From positions 1,239,099-1,303,098 of the forward strand of contig NZ_CP061305.1 in assembly GCF_018687755.1 (NCBI RefSeq): DNA of 64,000 nucleotides, in the 5' to 3' direction. This DNA is from Polynucleobacter sp. JS-Mosq-20-D10 (GTDB lineage: Bacteria; Pseudomonadota; Gammaproteobacteria; Burkholderiales; Burkholderiaceae). The position numbers and the translations under genes were made by a program. Shown here one piece after another: positions 16,518 to 24,546 of this stretch (position 1 is the stretch's first letter; every line of letters begins with the position of its first letter). The notes under the pieces are model-generated. The model did not search any database, was not told where the DNA came from, and saw nothing but the letters and a program-made list of their open reading frames with translations.

Positions 16518-16811
16518 ATGCACAAAACAGTCGCCCTCTTGATCTTGGCTTTAGGACTCTCAGCTTGTGGGCGAGAAACCTACACTACCTGGTCGTGCAT
16601 AGATAGCGCTGGAAATAAATCTTCCATGGTTCTCAAAAAAGCGCAGATGCAGTTTCAGGATCGTCAATACGACTTCTGTGGCAGCCTTGGTCCGCTGAGT
16701 TATTTTGATCTGAAATGTCCTACCCAAATACAGGACTCCAGTAATATCTTTACAACGAGTTCAGGCAAACTCGTCAGCAACACAAATGAATTTCAGTGCA
16801 ATGAACTCTAA
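16518..16811 (+). CDS. Small lipoprotein of unknown function
   Basis: A 97-residue lipoprotein precursor: MHKTVALLILALGLSACG, lipobox LSAC with Cys17. The mature part has four further cysteines (SCID, YDFCGSLG, LKCPTQ, FQCNEL), a number that would allow two disulfides in the periplasm. I recognise no family. The start lies eight bases after the rhodanese gene, and its 3' end overlaps the next gene by 11 bases, so the three are probably one operon. Both neighbours are plausible but functionally unlinked. Confidence 0.75.
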   Translation: MHKTVALLILALGLSACGRETYTTWSCIDSAGNKSSMVLKKAQMQFQDRQYDFCGSLGPLSYFDLKCPTQIQDSSNIFTTSSGKLVSNTNEFQCNEL

Positions 16812-17037
16812 AGAAAAAAATCTCCTTAGCCCCAAAAAACTATTGCTTACTAAATGGACTGCTGTGAAACCGTCACATAAGCGTAAGCACTTTTTAGTGA
16901 GTAAGGTCATTCTTCCGGAGCTGCCTGAACAGGCAATTGAGTTCGTTGAGCTAGAGGCCGTCTTTGATCAGCATGTACGAGTTATACCTTGGCGCGAACT
17001 GAAAGATTCTGAGATCTGGCTTCAGGGCTGGGTATAA
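16801..17037 (+). CDS. TIGR02450 family Trp-rich protein
   Basis: A 78-residue protein matching the small Trp-rich family: LSPKKLLLTKWTAVKPSHKRKHFLVSKV (residues about 9-36) and the end REL-KDSEIWLQGW. The family is widespread in proteobacteria and cyanobacteria and has no known function. An in-frame ATG 15 bases upstream is possible; I chose the later ATG, which overlaps the preceding gene by 11 bases. It ends just before a hairpin that serves the convergent phasin-like gene. Confidence 0.82.
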   Translation: MNSKEKNLLSPKKLLLTKWTAVKPSHKRKHFLVSKVILPELPEQAIEFVELEAVFDQHVRVIPWRELKDSEIWLQGWV

Positions 17038-17060
17038 AAAAGCCACCCATCTGGGTGGCT
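17035..17060 (-). terminator. Terminator of the phasin-like gene
   Basis: AGCCACCC and GGGTGGCT form a perfect 8-pair stem with a four-base loop, followed on the minus strand by TTTTTTAT. It may also slow transcription arriving from the plus strand, though it lacks a T-run on that side. Confidence 0.85.
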
Positions 17061-17082
17061 GCCAATCTTGCGTAGTGTCTGG

Positions 17083-17610
17083 CTATTTAGAATTCTTCTT
17101 TGAGTCCGAAGATTTCCTCAGATGCTCTTCGATGTTTTTCTCAGCAGCATCAGCAACTTGATCCACAATTTTACGACCCTCTTTAAACATCTTCTGCCCA
17201 GCAGTTGACATGTCATGCACCACTTTAGATAGCTTGTCAGCATGTCCTGGTAACTTACCTTCAACATCCTCAAGCCAGTTCACCAAGGAGCTACGAACTT
17301 TCTCTAAATGCTTTTCAGTTCCATCAGCAGCATCATCGCCAATATCCTTAAGAACAGATTTCACTTTCTTTTGATAAACAGTCGCACGTTTTGCAGCTTC
17401 CTTGGTTGCCAATTCCTGAAGCTCCTTAAGCTTAGCAAGATCATTTTTAGCAGCAGACTTAGCGCTCTCCATGGCATTTTTCATGCCCCACTGAATTTCT
17501 TCAAGATGATGCTCGCTTAGATCTTTTGCGGCATCCAGTAATTTATGGGAATAGGCAAATAGTTCTTTCGCTTTTTCTTGTTGCCATGCTTGAATATCCT
17601 TGTGGTCCAT
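17083..17610 (-). CDS. Phasin-like coiled-coil protein
   Basis: A 175-residue, almost wholly helical and highly charged protein (Lys, Glu, Ala, Asp) without a signal peptide. Long amphipathic stretches (SAKSAAKNDLAKLKELQELATKEAAKR, GRKIVDQVADAAEKNIEEHL) resemble phasins, which coat polyhydroxyalkanoate granules, or related helical bundle proteins. A 3-hydroxybutyrate dehydrogenase gene exists elsewhere in this window, which would fit PHA use, but no PHA synthase is seen. GGAGAG lies six bases before the start. It might instead be an unrelated apolipophorin-like protein. Confidence 0.65.
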   Translation of the reverse strand: MDHKDIQAWQQEKAKELFAYSHKLLDAAKDLSEHHLEEIQWGMKNAMESAKSAAKNDLAKLKELQELATKEAAKRATVYQKKVKSVLKDIGDDAADGTEKHLEKVRSSLVNWLEDVEGKLPGHADKLSKVVHDMSTAGQKMFKEGRKIVDQVADAAEKNIEEHLRKSSDSKKNSK

Positions 17611-17724
17611 TGCATCTCTCCTTAAGTTAAATAAACATTCTGGTCAATCAAAAAGCACACTTCTACTCTATACCCAAATCGCATTCTTGCCAATTCCCTG
17701 CTGCCTTGGCATTAAAATTGGGGC

Positions 17725-18114
17725 ATGAGCGATAGAAAAAATCCATACGAAATGATTGGTGGCGCAGCAAAGATTGAGGAGCTAGTGGACCGCTTCTACG
17801 ATTTAATGGCGCTAGAAGAACCCTTTGAAGCATTGAGAGCCATTCATTCACAAGACCTATCGAGCTCCCGAGAAAAGCTCAAACTCTTTTTGTCGGGTTG
17901 GCTGGGTGGCCCAGATATCTACTCCCCCAAGCATGGTCATCCAATGCTACGTGCAAGACATCTACCCTTCAAGATTGGCCTCAAAGAACGCAATCAATGG
18001 CTAGCCTGCATGTATCGCGCGATGGAGGACTGCGGGATTGATAGTCAGATTGGCGCCCAGCTAGAAGAGTCTTTTTTTAATACTGCCGACTGGATGAGAA
18101 ACCAAGCAAACTAG
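17725..18114 (+). CDS. Group II truncated haemoglobin
   Basis: A 129-residue 2-on-2 globin. The group II signature is present: YEMIGGAAKIEELVDRFYDLM (residues 8-28), GWLGGPDIYSPKHGHPMLRARHLPFKI with the proximal His probably His79, and the conserved Trp92 near QWLACMYRAM. These proteins bind O2 or NO in the cytoplasm and take part in nitrosative or oxygen stress or in redox chemistry. The gene is single, and its last four bases overlap the convergent Bug gene. Confidence 0.9.
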   Translation: MSDRKNPYEMIGGAAKIEELVDRFYDLMALEEPFEALRAIHSQDLSSSREKLKLFLSGWLGGPDIYSPKHGHPMLRARHLPFKIGLKERNQWLACMYRAMEDCGIDSQIGAQLEESFFNTADWMRNQAN

Positions 18115-19088
18115 TCTAGCTTAGCTCCGGCTTGCTTTACGGCTTTAGCCCAGCGCGGCATCTCCACCGCTAGAAATTTAGTAAATTGATCTGCACTCAG
18201 ATAAGCCGGATCGGCACCCTGCTCAAGCATCCTTTTTTGAATATCAGCAGACTCTAAGGTCTCCTTAAAAGCCTGGCTCAGTATATTAACCACTTCTGTT
18301 GGAGTCCCTTTGGGCGCTAAGACTCCATAAAAGCCAACAACCTCCAAGTTCGCAATACCCGTCTCGATCACTGTTGGTGTACTTGGCAGTGCCGGGTTTC
18401 TCTTTGCGCTCGTAACTGCGAGCGCCCTCACCTTTCCTAACTTGGCATAATTGGCTGCCTGAGGAACTGACTCAGCCATAAACTGCACATGTCCTGCTAT
18501 CAGATCGGTGAAGGCTGGAGCACTGCCCTTAAAAGGAATATGCACCATAAAAATACCAGTTTCATTTTTTAACATTTCCGGGACTAGATGGGAGATGCCA
18601 CCATTACCAGCCGAGCCATAATTTAATTTCCCAGGGTTGGCTTTGGCATAGGCTATCAATTCTTTTAGGGTTTGTGCTGGCACATCCTTATTCACTATCA
18701 AGGCTAAAGGCTGCTGTGCGGTCCTTGCAATCGGCTGAAATTCTTTTAGAGTCTCATAAGAGGTTTTTGTGTAAACCGCCGGATTAATTACCATCGTACC
18801 GGTATTGGCCAATAGTAATGTGTATCCATCAGCGGGGGATTGGGCCACAAATTGCGCTCCCACCGTACCACCTGCCCCTGCTTTGTAATCCACGATCACG
18901 GGTTGACCTAAGGTAGCTTGTAGTTTTTCAACCAGCAAGCGCATATGGGCATCAAGCGGTCCACCTGCTGGAAAACCAATAATGACTTTGATTGGCTTAT
19001 CTGGATATGCGGCTTGGGCACCAAGAGAGGCCCAAAAGCCCAATAAGATAATTGAGAAGATGACTGCTTTATAAAATGGTTTGTGCAT
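18111..19088 (-). CDS. Bug/TctC-family solute-binding protein
   Basis: A 325-residue periplasmic binding protein: signal peptide to about GAQAA, then YPDKPIKVIIGFPAGGPLDAHMR, AQSPADGYTLLLANTGTM, KLNYGSAGNGGISHLVPEM, FMVHIPFKGSAPAFTDLIAG and late VEMPRWAKAVKQAGAKLD. The PAGG segment and Asp near residue 45-48 hold the carboxylate in solved Bug proteins. As with the copy at 2.0 kb, no TctAB genes are beside it, so it is an orphan and its ligand is unknown. It is more similar in motif detail to typical Bug proteins than to TctC of tricarboxylate systems. Confidence 0.87.
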   Translation of the reverse strand: MHKPFYKAVIFSIILLGFWASLGAQAAYPDKPIKVIIGFPAGGPLDAHMRLLVEKLQATLGQPVIVDYKAGAGGTVGAQFVAQSPADGYTLLLANTGTMVINPAVYTKTSYETLKEFQPIARTAQQPLALIVNKDVPAQTLKELIAYAKANPGKLNYGSAGNGGISHLVPEMLKNETGIFMVHIPFKGSAPAFTDLIAGHVQFMAESVPQAANYAKLGKVRALAVTSAKRNPALPSTPTVIETGIANLEVVGFYGVLAPKGTPTEVVNILSQAFKETLESADIQKRMLEQGADPAYLSADQFTKFLAVEMPRWAKAVKQAGAKLD

Positions 19089-19120
19089 GTTTAAGAGAAA
19101 TGAATTTAAGCTGCATTAGC

Positions 19121-20338
19121 CTAGAGGGCGCTAGCACAAGCAAAACCGCTAGCCCAGGCCCACTGAAAATTATGACCCCCAAGATGCCCCGTAACATCAA
19201 CACACTCTCCAATGAAATACAAACCCGGATAATTTCGGGCCATCATCGTTTGACCGTCAAGCTCTTTGGTATCTACACCGCCCAACATCACCTCAGCTTT
19301 TTTCCAACCTAGAGTTCCAGCTGGCTTTACTGACCAATTGGTAATGAGCTCTTTGAGTGAATGGCGATCCTTTTTAGAAACTTCAGCCCATTTTTTTCCC
19401 AGGAGATTTTTCTGCTCAGCAAATGCTTTTGCTAGGCGCAATGGCATTACTGAAGCCAAGATATTTTCTGTTAACTTAAGGCGGTTATCCTCGTGATTGA
19501 ATAATTCATCGCAACTAAATTGACCATGAGCCTCTACTGCGCCTAACCAATCAACGTGAATTTCCTCACCTTCGGCCCAGTAACTACTGGCCTGTAAAAC
19601 TGCAGGCCCAGAGAGGCCTTTATGCGTTAAGAGTAGATCCTCATTAAAGCGACATGCACCATAACGCTTTCCCTTGGAGCCTGCCGCAATACGCACCGGT
19701 AAGCTTAGACCAGATAATTCAATAAGATTATCAAATTCACCAGACGTGAATGAGAGCGGGACAAGCGCGGGACGTGGATCAATCACCTTTAATCCAAATT
19801 GCTTCGCGATATCTAGAGAGTATGCTGTTGCGCCAATTGCTGGGACTGGAAGACCACCGGTTGCCATTACTAATGAGCTGGCTCGCTCTTCACCAGCATT
19901 GGTTTTAACAATCCATCCCCCTGCTATATTTGAGACTGACTGCACTGAGACTGGGTGGCGGATATCGACATGGCCCTTAGCGCATTCAGTAAGCAACATC
20001 TCGATAATTTGCTTTGCCGAATCATCGCAAAATAACTGACCCTGATGTTTCTCATGATAAGCAATGCGATAAGACTGCACTAACTTTATAAATTCCTTTG
20101 AGGGATAACGTGCTAGAGCACTTTTTACAAAATGGGGGTTTAGGGATAGAAAATTTGCTGGACTACTATGCAAGTTGGTGAAATTACATCTCCCGCCGCC
20201 ACTAATCCGAATTTTCTCGCACAAGACATCAGCATGGTCAAGCACCAAGACTTTCTTACCCAACTGACCAGCAATACCAGCGCAAAAGAGTCCAGCAGCT
20301 CCACCGCCTATAACAATGGCATCCCATGCCTTACTCAT
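19121..20338 (-). CDS. HI0933/BaiN-family flavoprotein
   Basis: A 405-residue FAD/NAD(P) oxidoreductase. It begins with an FAD-binding GGGAAGLFCAGIAGQLGKKVLVLDH stretch, followed by RISGGGRCNFTN, a hallmark of this family. The late part has MLGGVDTKELDGQTMMAR and the FAD-closing GLYFIGECVDVTGHLGGHNFQWAWASG. Family members are linked to reduction of enone substrates in bile-acid metabolism and to uncharacterised housekeeping roles, so the substrate is unknown. A two-domain insert (about residues 190-330) is typical. It lies 14 bases from the ion-channel-like gene upstream on the same strand. Confidence 0.88.
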   Translation of the reverse strand: MSKAWDAIVIGGGAAGLFCAGIAGQLGKKVLVLDHADVLCEKIRISGGGRCNFTNLHSSPANFLSLNPHFVKSALARYPSKEFIKLVQSYRIAYHEKHQGQLFCDDSAKQIIEMLLTECAKGHVDIRHPVSVQSVSNIAGGWIVKTNAGEERASSLVMATGGLPVPAIGATAYSLDIAKQFGLKVIDPRPALVPLSFTSGEFDNLIELSGLSLPVRIAAGSKGKRYGACRFNEDLLLTHKGLSGPAVLQASSYWAEGEEIHVDWLGAVEAHGQFSCDELFNHEDNRLKLTENILASVMPLRLAKAFAEQKNLLGKKWAEVSKKDRHSLKELITNWSVKPAGTLGWKKAEVMLGGVDTKELDGQTMMARNYPGLYFIGECVDVTGHLGGHNFQWAWASGFACASAL

Positions 20339-20352
20339 GCTTGACTCATACC

Positions 20353-20868
20353 TTACTTAAAACGCTCTATGACTTCAGGCGCTATCTTCAGTTTTTGCAT
20401 ATGTAAACGGGTATAAGCCTGACGAAAATTCTTTGTCATGGAGATCATGACCGACGCAGTCCAAGCAAAAGCAAACATTCCCGAAAAGGCAATGATGATC
20501 GCCAGCATCTTCCAGCCGCTCGGCAGAAGATCGTCCATAAAACCCATTGCTGTATAGGTGCTGCCACTAAATAAAATACTCTCACCTAAATTCGGCAGGA
20601 GATTAAATACTCGAAGTGAGATTCCCCAGAGAATGATCTCAAAGATATGGGTCAGAAATAAACACAGCACGCTGACATAAAATACAAGGGCTACTGAAGA
20701 GTACTTATGCTCTGATAAGTATAAAAATGACTTCACCTCATAGCGCTTTGCAATTTGGAGCAAAGCAAATCCATGTACCAGCATCACAATGAGCAGCATG
20801 GCAACTCCAAACAAGTAAGCCGGTAAATCTAGCTCGGAAGTAAGGGCAAGGGTATTGGTAATGGACAT
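20353..20868 (-). CDS. Ion-channel-like membrane protein
   Basis: A 171-residue protein with three hydrophobic segments (residues about 16-38, 57-84 and 118-142) and a re-entrant-type stretch before the last one, GESILFSGSTYTAMGF (about 95-110). This layout matches the two-helix K+ channel pore (Ion_trans_2), but the selectivity filter TVGYG is replaced by YTAMGF. It may therefore be non-selective or not a channel at all. Ligand and role are unknown. It appears to be in one unit with the downstream flavoprotein gene, without a known functional tie. Confidence 0.6.
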   Translation of the reverse strand: MSITNTLALTSELDLPAYLFGVAMLLIVMLVHGFALLQIAKRYEVKSFLYLSEHKYSSVALVFYVSVLCLFLTHIFEIILWGISLRVFNLLPNLGESILFSGSTYTAMGFMDDLLPSGWKMLAIIIAFSGMFAFAWTASVMISMTKNFRQAYTRLHMQKLKIAPEVIERFK

Positions 20869-20910
20869 AATCTTTAGAGAGTCATTTTACAGGTCTTATG
20901 AGTCATTCTC

Positions 20911-21768
20911 TTAGGCTAATTGGTACCAATTCCGAATCACTGCCCAGGCCTCTTCGGCAGTCTCTACAAAATGCATTAAATCCATGTCCGCTTGATCTAT
21001 CACGCCATGATCCAGCATCTGCTTGAAGTTGATTGCTTCTTGCCAGAATGTTTTTCCAACCAAGATGATTGGGAAGCGTTCAACTTTTTTGGTTTGCATC
21101 AAGGTGAGCACCTCGAAAAGCTCATCAAAGGAACCAAATCCACCTGGGTAGGCCACAATTGCCCTTGCCCTCAGCATGAAATGCATTTTACGAATCGCAA
21201 AATAATGAAAGCGGAAGCTCAGGCCTGGCGTGAGGTAAGGATTGGGATGCTGCTCTCTTGGCAGACTGATATTAAAACCAATGGCTTTATCTCCAGCCTC
21301 AAATGCACCACGATTAGCGGCTTCCATAATTCCGGGGCCTCCACCAGTAGCGATATACAACTTATTGCGATCTTCAGATTGAGTAGCGTTGTAGCCCGCA
21401 ACGATTGCCCCGAATTCTCTAGCCGAGTCATAGTACTTACAGTGCAGTAAAGCCCGTTTAGCATCCGCTTGGGCTTCCGGTGTTTTGGCGCTTCTCTCTA
21501 ATTCCTGGGCCGTTTGGCAACTGACAAAACGGGTTGAGCCAAATACGGTAATGGTGTGCTCAACACCGTGTTCATGCAACAAGATCTCTGGCTTGAGCAA
21601 CTCCAACTGAAAGCGTAGGCCTAGAGTTTCACGACGCGCCAAAAAAGCCTGATCGTCGAATGCAAATCTATAAGAATCATCAGAACCACTTTCTGCTAAC
21701 TGGTTTTTCTGAAGCTTTAAAAAATCAGTAATGGTTTGGGAATTATTCAGAGGGAGTCTTGGGCTCAT
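20911..21768 (-). CDS. LOG-family Rossmann protein (TIGR00730)
   Basis: A 285-residue protein of the Lonely Guy/lysine-decarboxylase-like family. Two diagnostic stretches are intact: ATGGGPGIMEAANRGAFEAGDKAIGFNI (about residues 140-167) and AYPGGFGSFDELFEVLTLMQTKK (about 208-230), the PGGxGTxxE nucleotide-site motif with Ser for Thr. Bacterial LOG proteins cleave nucleoside 5'-monophosphates to base and ribose phosphate. An N-terminal region of about 90 residues precedes the core, as in the longer LOG proteins. It is divergent from a small membrane protein gene. Confidence 0.87.
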   Translation of the reverse strand: MSPRLPLNNSQTITDFLKLQKNQLAESGSDDSYRFAFDDQAFLARRETLGLRFQLELLKPEILLHEHGVEHTITVFGSTRFVSCQTAQELERSAKTPEAQADAKRALLHCKYYDSAREFGAIVAGYNATQSEDRNKLYIATGGGPGIMEAANRGAFEAGDKAIGFNISLPREQHPNPYLTPGLSFRFHYFAIRKMHFMLRARAIVAYPGGFGSFDELFEVLTLMQTKKVERFPIILVGKTFWQEAINFKQMLDHGVIDQADMDLMHFVETAEEAWAVIRNWYQLA

Positions 21769-21905
21769 ATTTAAACCTTTATTTCAACCTTTAAAAAAAT
21801 GGCTTGTCTTCAGTTCAGCAGACAGGCAAGCCCTAGGATACAAGGTCAGAATTAGTATTACTACCTAGAATATTGCATTAATTTTGCATCTAGGGCTGAT
21901 TCGGA

Positions 21906-21934
21906 TTTACTGGGAGCGTTTCAGGCATTAATAT
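21906..21934 (+). promoter_or_regulatory. Candidate sigma-70 promoter
   Basis: TTTACT (21906-21911) and TAATAT (21929-21934) are separated by 17 bases and lie about 33 bases before the start of the small membrane protein gene. Spacing and position fit a housekeeping promoter. It has not been compared with measured start sites. Confidence 0.45.
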
Positions 21935-21966
21935 AAGAGAATATTAACCAAACCGAAGGAAATGCA

Positions 21967-22176
21967 ATGAGCAACCGTTCAATCATCATCATGGTACTAG
22001 TATTAATTGCTGCTACAGCCTACTTGCTCATCAAAGGCGACGGCGACATTGATATGGGTGGCGAAAAGCATGGTGCTGAAGCTGCTCATATGGAAGAGGC
22101 TAAGAAAAATGCTCCTGCAGCTCCAGTTGCACCCGCAGAAGCTCCAGCAGCTCCAGCAGCTGATACCAAGAAATAA
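21967..22176 (+). CDS. Small membrane-anchored Ala/Pro-rich protein
   Basis: A 69-residue protein with one N-terminal hydrophobic segment (IIIMVLVLIAATAYLLI, residues about 6-22), a short acidic and Gly stretch, and an Ala/Pro-rich tail (APAAPVAPAEAPAAPAAD) that probably extends into the periplasm. It is likely anchored rather than secreted, since no clear cleavage site follows the segment. GAAGGA lies six bases before the start. A terminator follows 20 bases after the stop, so it is monocistronic. Its function is unknown. Confidence 0.75.
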   Translation: MSNRSIIIMVLVLIAATAYLLIKGDGDIDMGGEKHGAEAAHMEEAKKNAPAAPVAPAEAPAAPAADTKK

Positions 22177-22194
22177 TCCCTTCCCGAGATAAAT

Positions 22195-22220
22195 AAGCCG
22201 CGGTTCGCCGCGGTTTTTTT
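22195..22220 (+). terminator. Rho-independent terminator
   Basis: CCGCGG, loop ttcg, CCGCGG, then seven T. The UUCG tetraloop and the GC-rich stem make this a strong terminator for the small membrane protein gene. Confidence 0.92.
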
Positions 22221-22248
22221 ATACTGATTTATTTTCCCTTGCCCTTTT

Positions 22249-23064
22249 ATGAAGATAATTCTTAGCTGTAGTCTGCTGTTCATATGCCAGTTAGTTTTAG
22301 CTCAAACACCTAATGCAGTGCTGAATCAATCCATGGATAACGCCATGATCAAATCTTTCGCACCAACTGGCACTCTGCGTATTGGCATTAACCTAGGCAA
22401 TCCAGTTTTAGCAGGCTCAATTGATCAGAGTGAGCCTCAACCTAAGGGAGTGACGATAGATATTGCTAAAGAAGTTGGAGCGCGAATCGACCTACCAGTA
22501 GAACTGATCTCCTTCAAAAGTGCTGGGGCAATAGTGGAAGCTCTTCAAGCTAATCAGCTAGATCTCATCTTTGTAGCCATCGATCCAGTGCGTGGAGCAG
22601 ATATTAGCTATACCCCTGCCTATATCCAAATTGAGGGCGCCTATATGGTCAAAACGGCTTCACCCATAAAGAACAATGAAGAGGTTGATGTTGCTGACAA
22701 TGAGATTGTGGTTGGTAAAGCTAGTGCCTATGATCTATATCTCACACGTGAAATCAAAAAAGCCACCCCGCTTCGGTCAATCAACTCTCAATCTGTCGTG
22801 GATGACTTTATGAGCGGCAAAGGGAATGTTGCTGCAGGAGTGAAACAGCAGCTAGAGGCAGATGCAAAGCGATATAGTAATTTACGAATGTTGCCAGGTA
22901 GATTTATGGTGATTCATCAGGCAATTGGAGTCCCAAAATCACGCGTTGAGTTCGAAAAAACAACCGTCTATTTAAGTGGCCTCGTTGAAGATTTAAAGAC
23001 TTCAGGTTTTATCGCTCACTCCATGAAAAAGCATGGCATCGAAGGTGCCAAGGTAGCTGAATAA
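22249..23064 (+). CDS. Periplasmic solute-binding protein (family 3-like)
   Basis: A 271-residue secreted protein (signal peptide to about VLAQT). It has the two-lobe binding-protein pattern of family 3: IKSFAPTGTLRIGINLGNPV, GVTIDIAKEVGARIDLPVELISFKSAG, EALQANQLDLIFVAIDPVRGADISYTPAYIQIEGAYMVK. Family 3 members bind amino acids or related small solutes for ABC importers. No permease or ATPase gene is adjacent, so it is an orphan or works with a distant complex. No clear ribosome site precedes the start. Its 3' end faces the MBL nuclease gene, four bases away. Confidence 0.8.
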   Translation: MKIILSCSLLFICQLVLAQTPNAVLNQSMDNAMIKSFAPTGTLRIGINLGNPVLAGSIDQSEPQPKGVTIDIAKEVGARIDLPVELISFKSAGAIVEALQANQLDLIFVAIDPVRGADISYTPAYIQIEGAYMVKTASPIKNNEEVDVADNEIVVGKASAYDLYLTREIKKATPLRSINSQSVVDDFMSGKGNVAAGVKQQLEADAKRYSNLRMLPGRFMVIHQAIGVPKSRVEFEKTTVYLSGLVEDLKTSGFIAHSMKKHGIEGAKVAE

Positions 23065-23068
23065 AAAG

Positions 23069-24484
23069 CTAGCAAGAGTAGGAGTGAAGACGCTCTGGAA
23101 TAATGACATTCTTCCATTCCAACTCGTCACGGATAATCTGCGCCAAGACTGTAGAGGCCTCAGGTTCACCATGAACCACAAAGACCGATTGAGGCTCAGA
23201 TTGAAAGCCTCCCAACCATTCCAATAGGCCAGCTTGATCCGCATGGGCGGAAAGTCCACCGATGGTATGAATGGATGCTCGCACAGGAACCTCCTCACCA
23301 AAAAGACGTACTTTTGCGACTCTATCAACCAGACGGCGACCTAAGCTGCCATAAGCCTGAAAACCGGTAATCACGATCGCGTTTTGCGCCCGAGGCAAAT
23401 TGTTCTGCAGGTGATGAATGATGCGACCCGCATCACACATGCCGCTTGCAGAAATAATGATGGCGCCACCTTTAATTTTATTGAGCGCTTTCGATTCCTC
23501 AACGTCAGCAATAAATCGTAGATCAACTGCACTTGGATTTTTTTTAAACCATTCAAAGGTGGATTGCGACTCTTTATCTAGTAGCGCAAAAAAATGCTGG
23601 GTCAGATGGGTAGCCGCAGTTGCCATTGGAGAATCGACCCAAATACTGAGATGGGGCAATAAATTGCGTTTAACTAAATCAATCAACAGGAACAGAATTT
23701 CTTGGGTACGTCCCACCGCAAAGGCAGGGATCACAATATTGCCACGGCCATCTAGAGTCTCGGTCACGACTTTAATTAATTCGGCCTCAGTATCCGCTAA
23801 TGTTTTATGTAATCGATCGCCATAGGTTGATTCGACCACAACAATATCAGCTTGAGAAATAATGGTGGGATCAGGCATCAAGAGCTTACCCTTCATGCCA
23901 ATATCGCCAGAGAAAACGCAGCGCTTTTTCTTGGCATGGTCTTCACGGATATCAAGTATCGCAATTGCAGATCCCAAAATATGGCCTGCATTCTGGAACT
24001 CAAGCCCAATACCCTCACAGAGCTCTATGGATTTTCCATAGGCAAGTACTTCACATTGTCCAAGTGCGAGCTCCGCTTCTTCCATTGAGTACAACGCAAC
24101 TGGTAAGTCCCCACGCCACTTGCCTGCCTTTTGCCTCCGTACCGCACGCTCCACATCGGAGCGCTGTAAATGCGCACTATCGGGCAGCATGATTTTTAAC
24201 AGCTCAAACGTGGCATCTGTACAGTAGATAGGGCCTGTAAATCCTTGGGCACAGAGTCTTGGTAACAGACCGCTGTGGTCAATATGTGCATGCGTCAACA
24301 CAACGAAATCAATTTCCTTGGGCGAAAACGGAAGTAGCTCCAAGTTCTTTGTGGTGGCCTCGCGCCCACCTTGGAACATACCGAAATCCACCATGAACCT
24401 CATATCTCGACCACCAACAGTGACCTCTACGGAATGTCTTGATCCTGTAACCTCACCTGCCGCACCAAGAAATTGTATTTTCAT
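23069..24484 (-). CDS. Beta-CASP metallo-beta-lactamase RNA-processing enzyme
   Basis: A 471-residue MBL-fold protein with the metal motif His65-Ala-His67-Ile-Asp69-His70, later GDIGMKGKLL, and the beta-CASP region (VVESTYGDR, VIPAFAVGRTQEILFLL, FWVDSPMA). The RMMBL-type end includes SASGMCDAGRIIHHL, ITGFQAYGSLGRRLVD and GGLSAHADQAGLLEWL. Members of this branch (YcbX/CPSF73-like) act as RNA endo- or exonucleases. The exact RNA target is unknown. It stands alone and convergent with a binding protein gene. Confidence 0.88.
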   Translation of the reverse strand: MKIQFLGAAGEVTGSRHSVEVTVGGRDMRFMVDFGMFQGGREATTKNLELLPFSPKEIDFVVLTHAHIDHSGLLPRLCAQGFTGPIYCTDATFELLKIMLPDSAHLQRSDVERAVRRQKAGKWRGDLPVALYSMEEAELALGQCEVLAYGKSIELCEGIGLEFQNAGHILGSAIAILDIREDHAKKKRCVFSGDIGMKGKLLMPDPTIISQADIVVVESTYGDRLHKTLADTEAELIKVVTETLDGRGNIVIPAFAVGRTQEILFLLIDLVKRNLLPHLSIWVDSPMATAATHLTQHFFALLDKESQSTFEWFKKNPSAVDLRFIADVEESKALNKIKGGAIIISASGMCDAGRIIHHLQNNLPRAQNAIVITGFQAYGSLGRRLVDRVAKVRLFGEEVPVRASIHTIGGLSAHADQAGLLEWLGGFQSEPQSVFVVHGEPEASTVLAQIIRDELEWKNVIIPERLHSYSC

Positions 24485-24546
24485 GGCTTAAGCATACTCC
24501 CGATAAAATTCCTTGTTAAGCCACCCATCAGAGCGATACTACGGAT

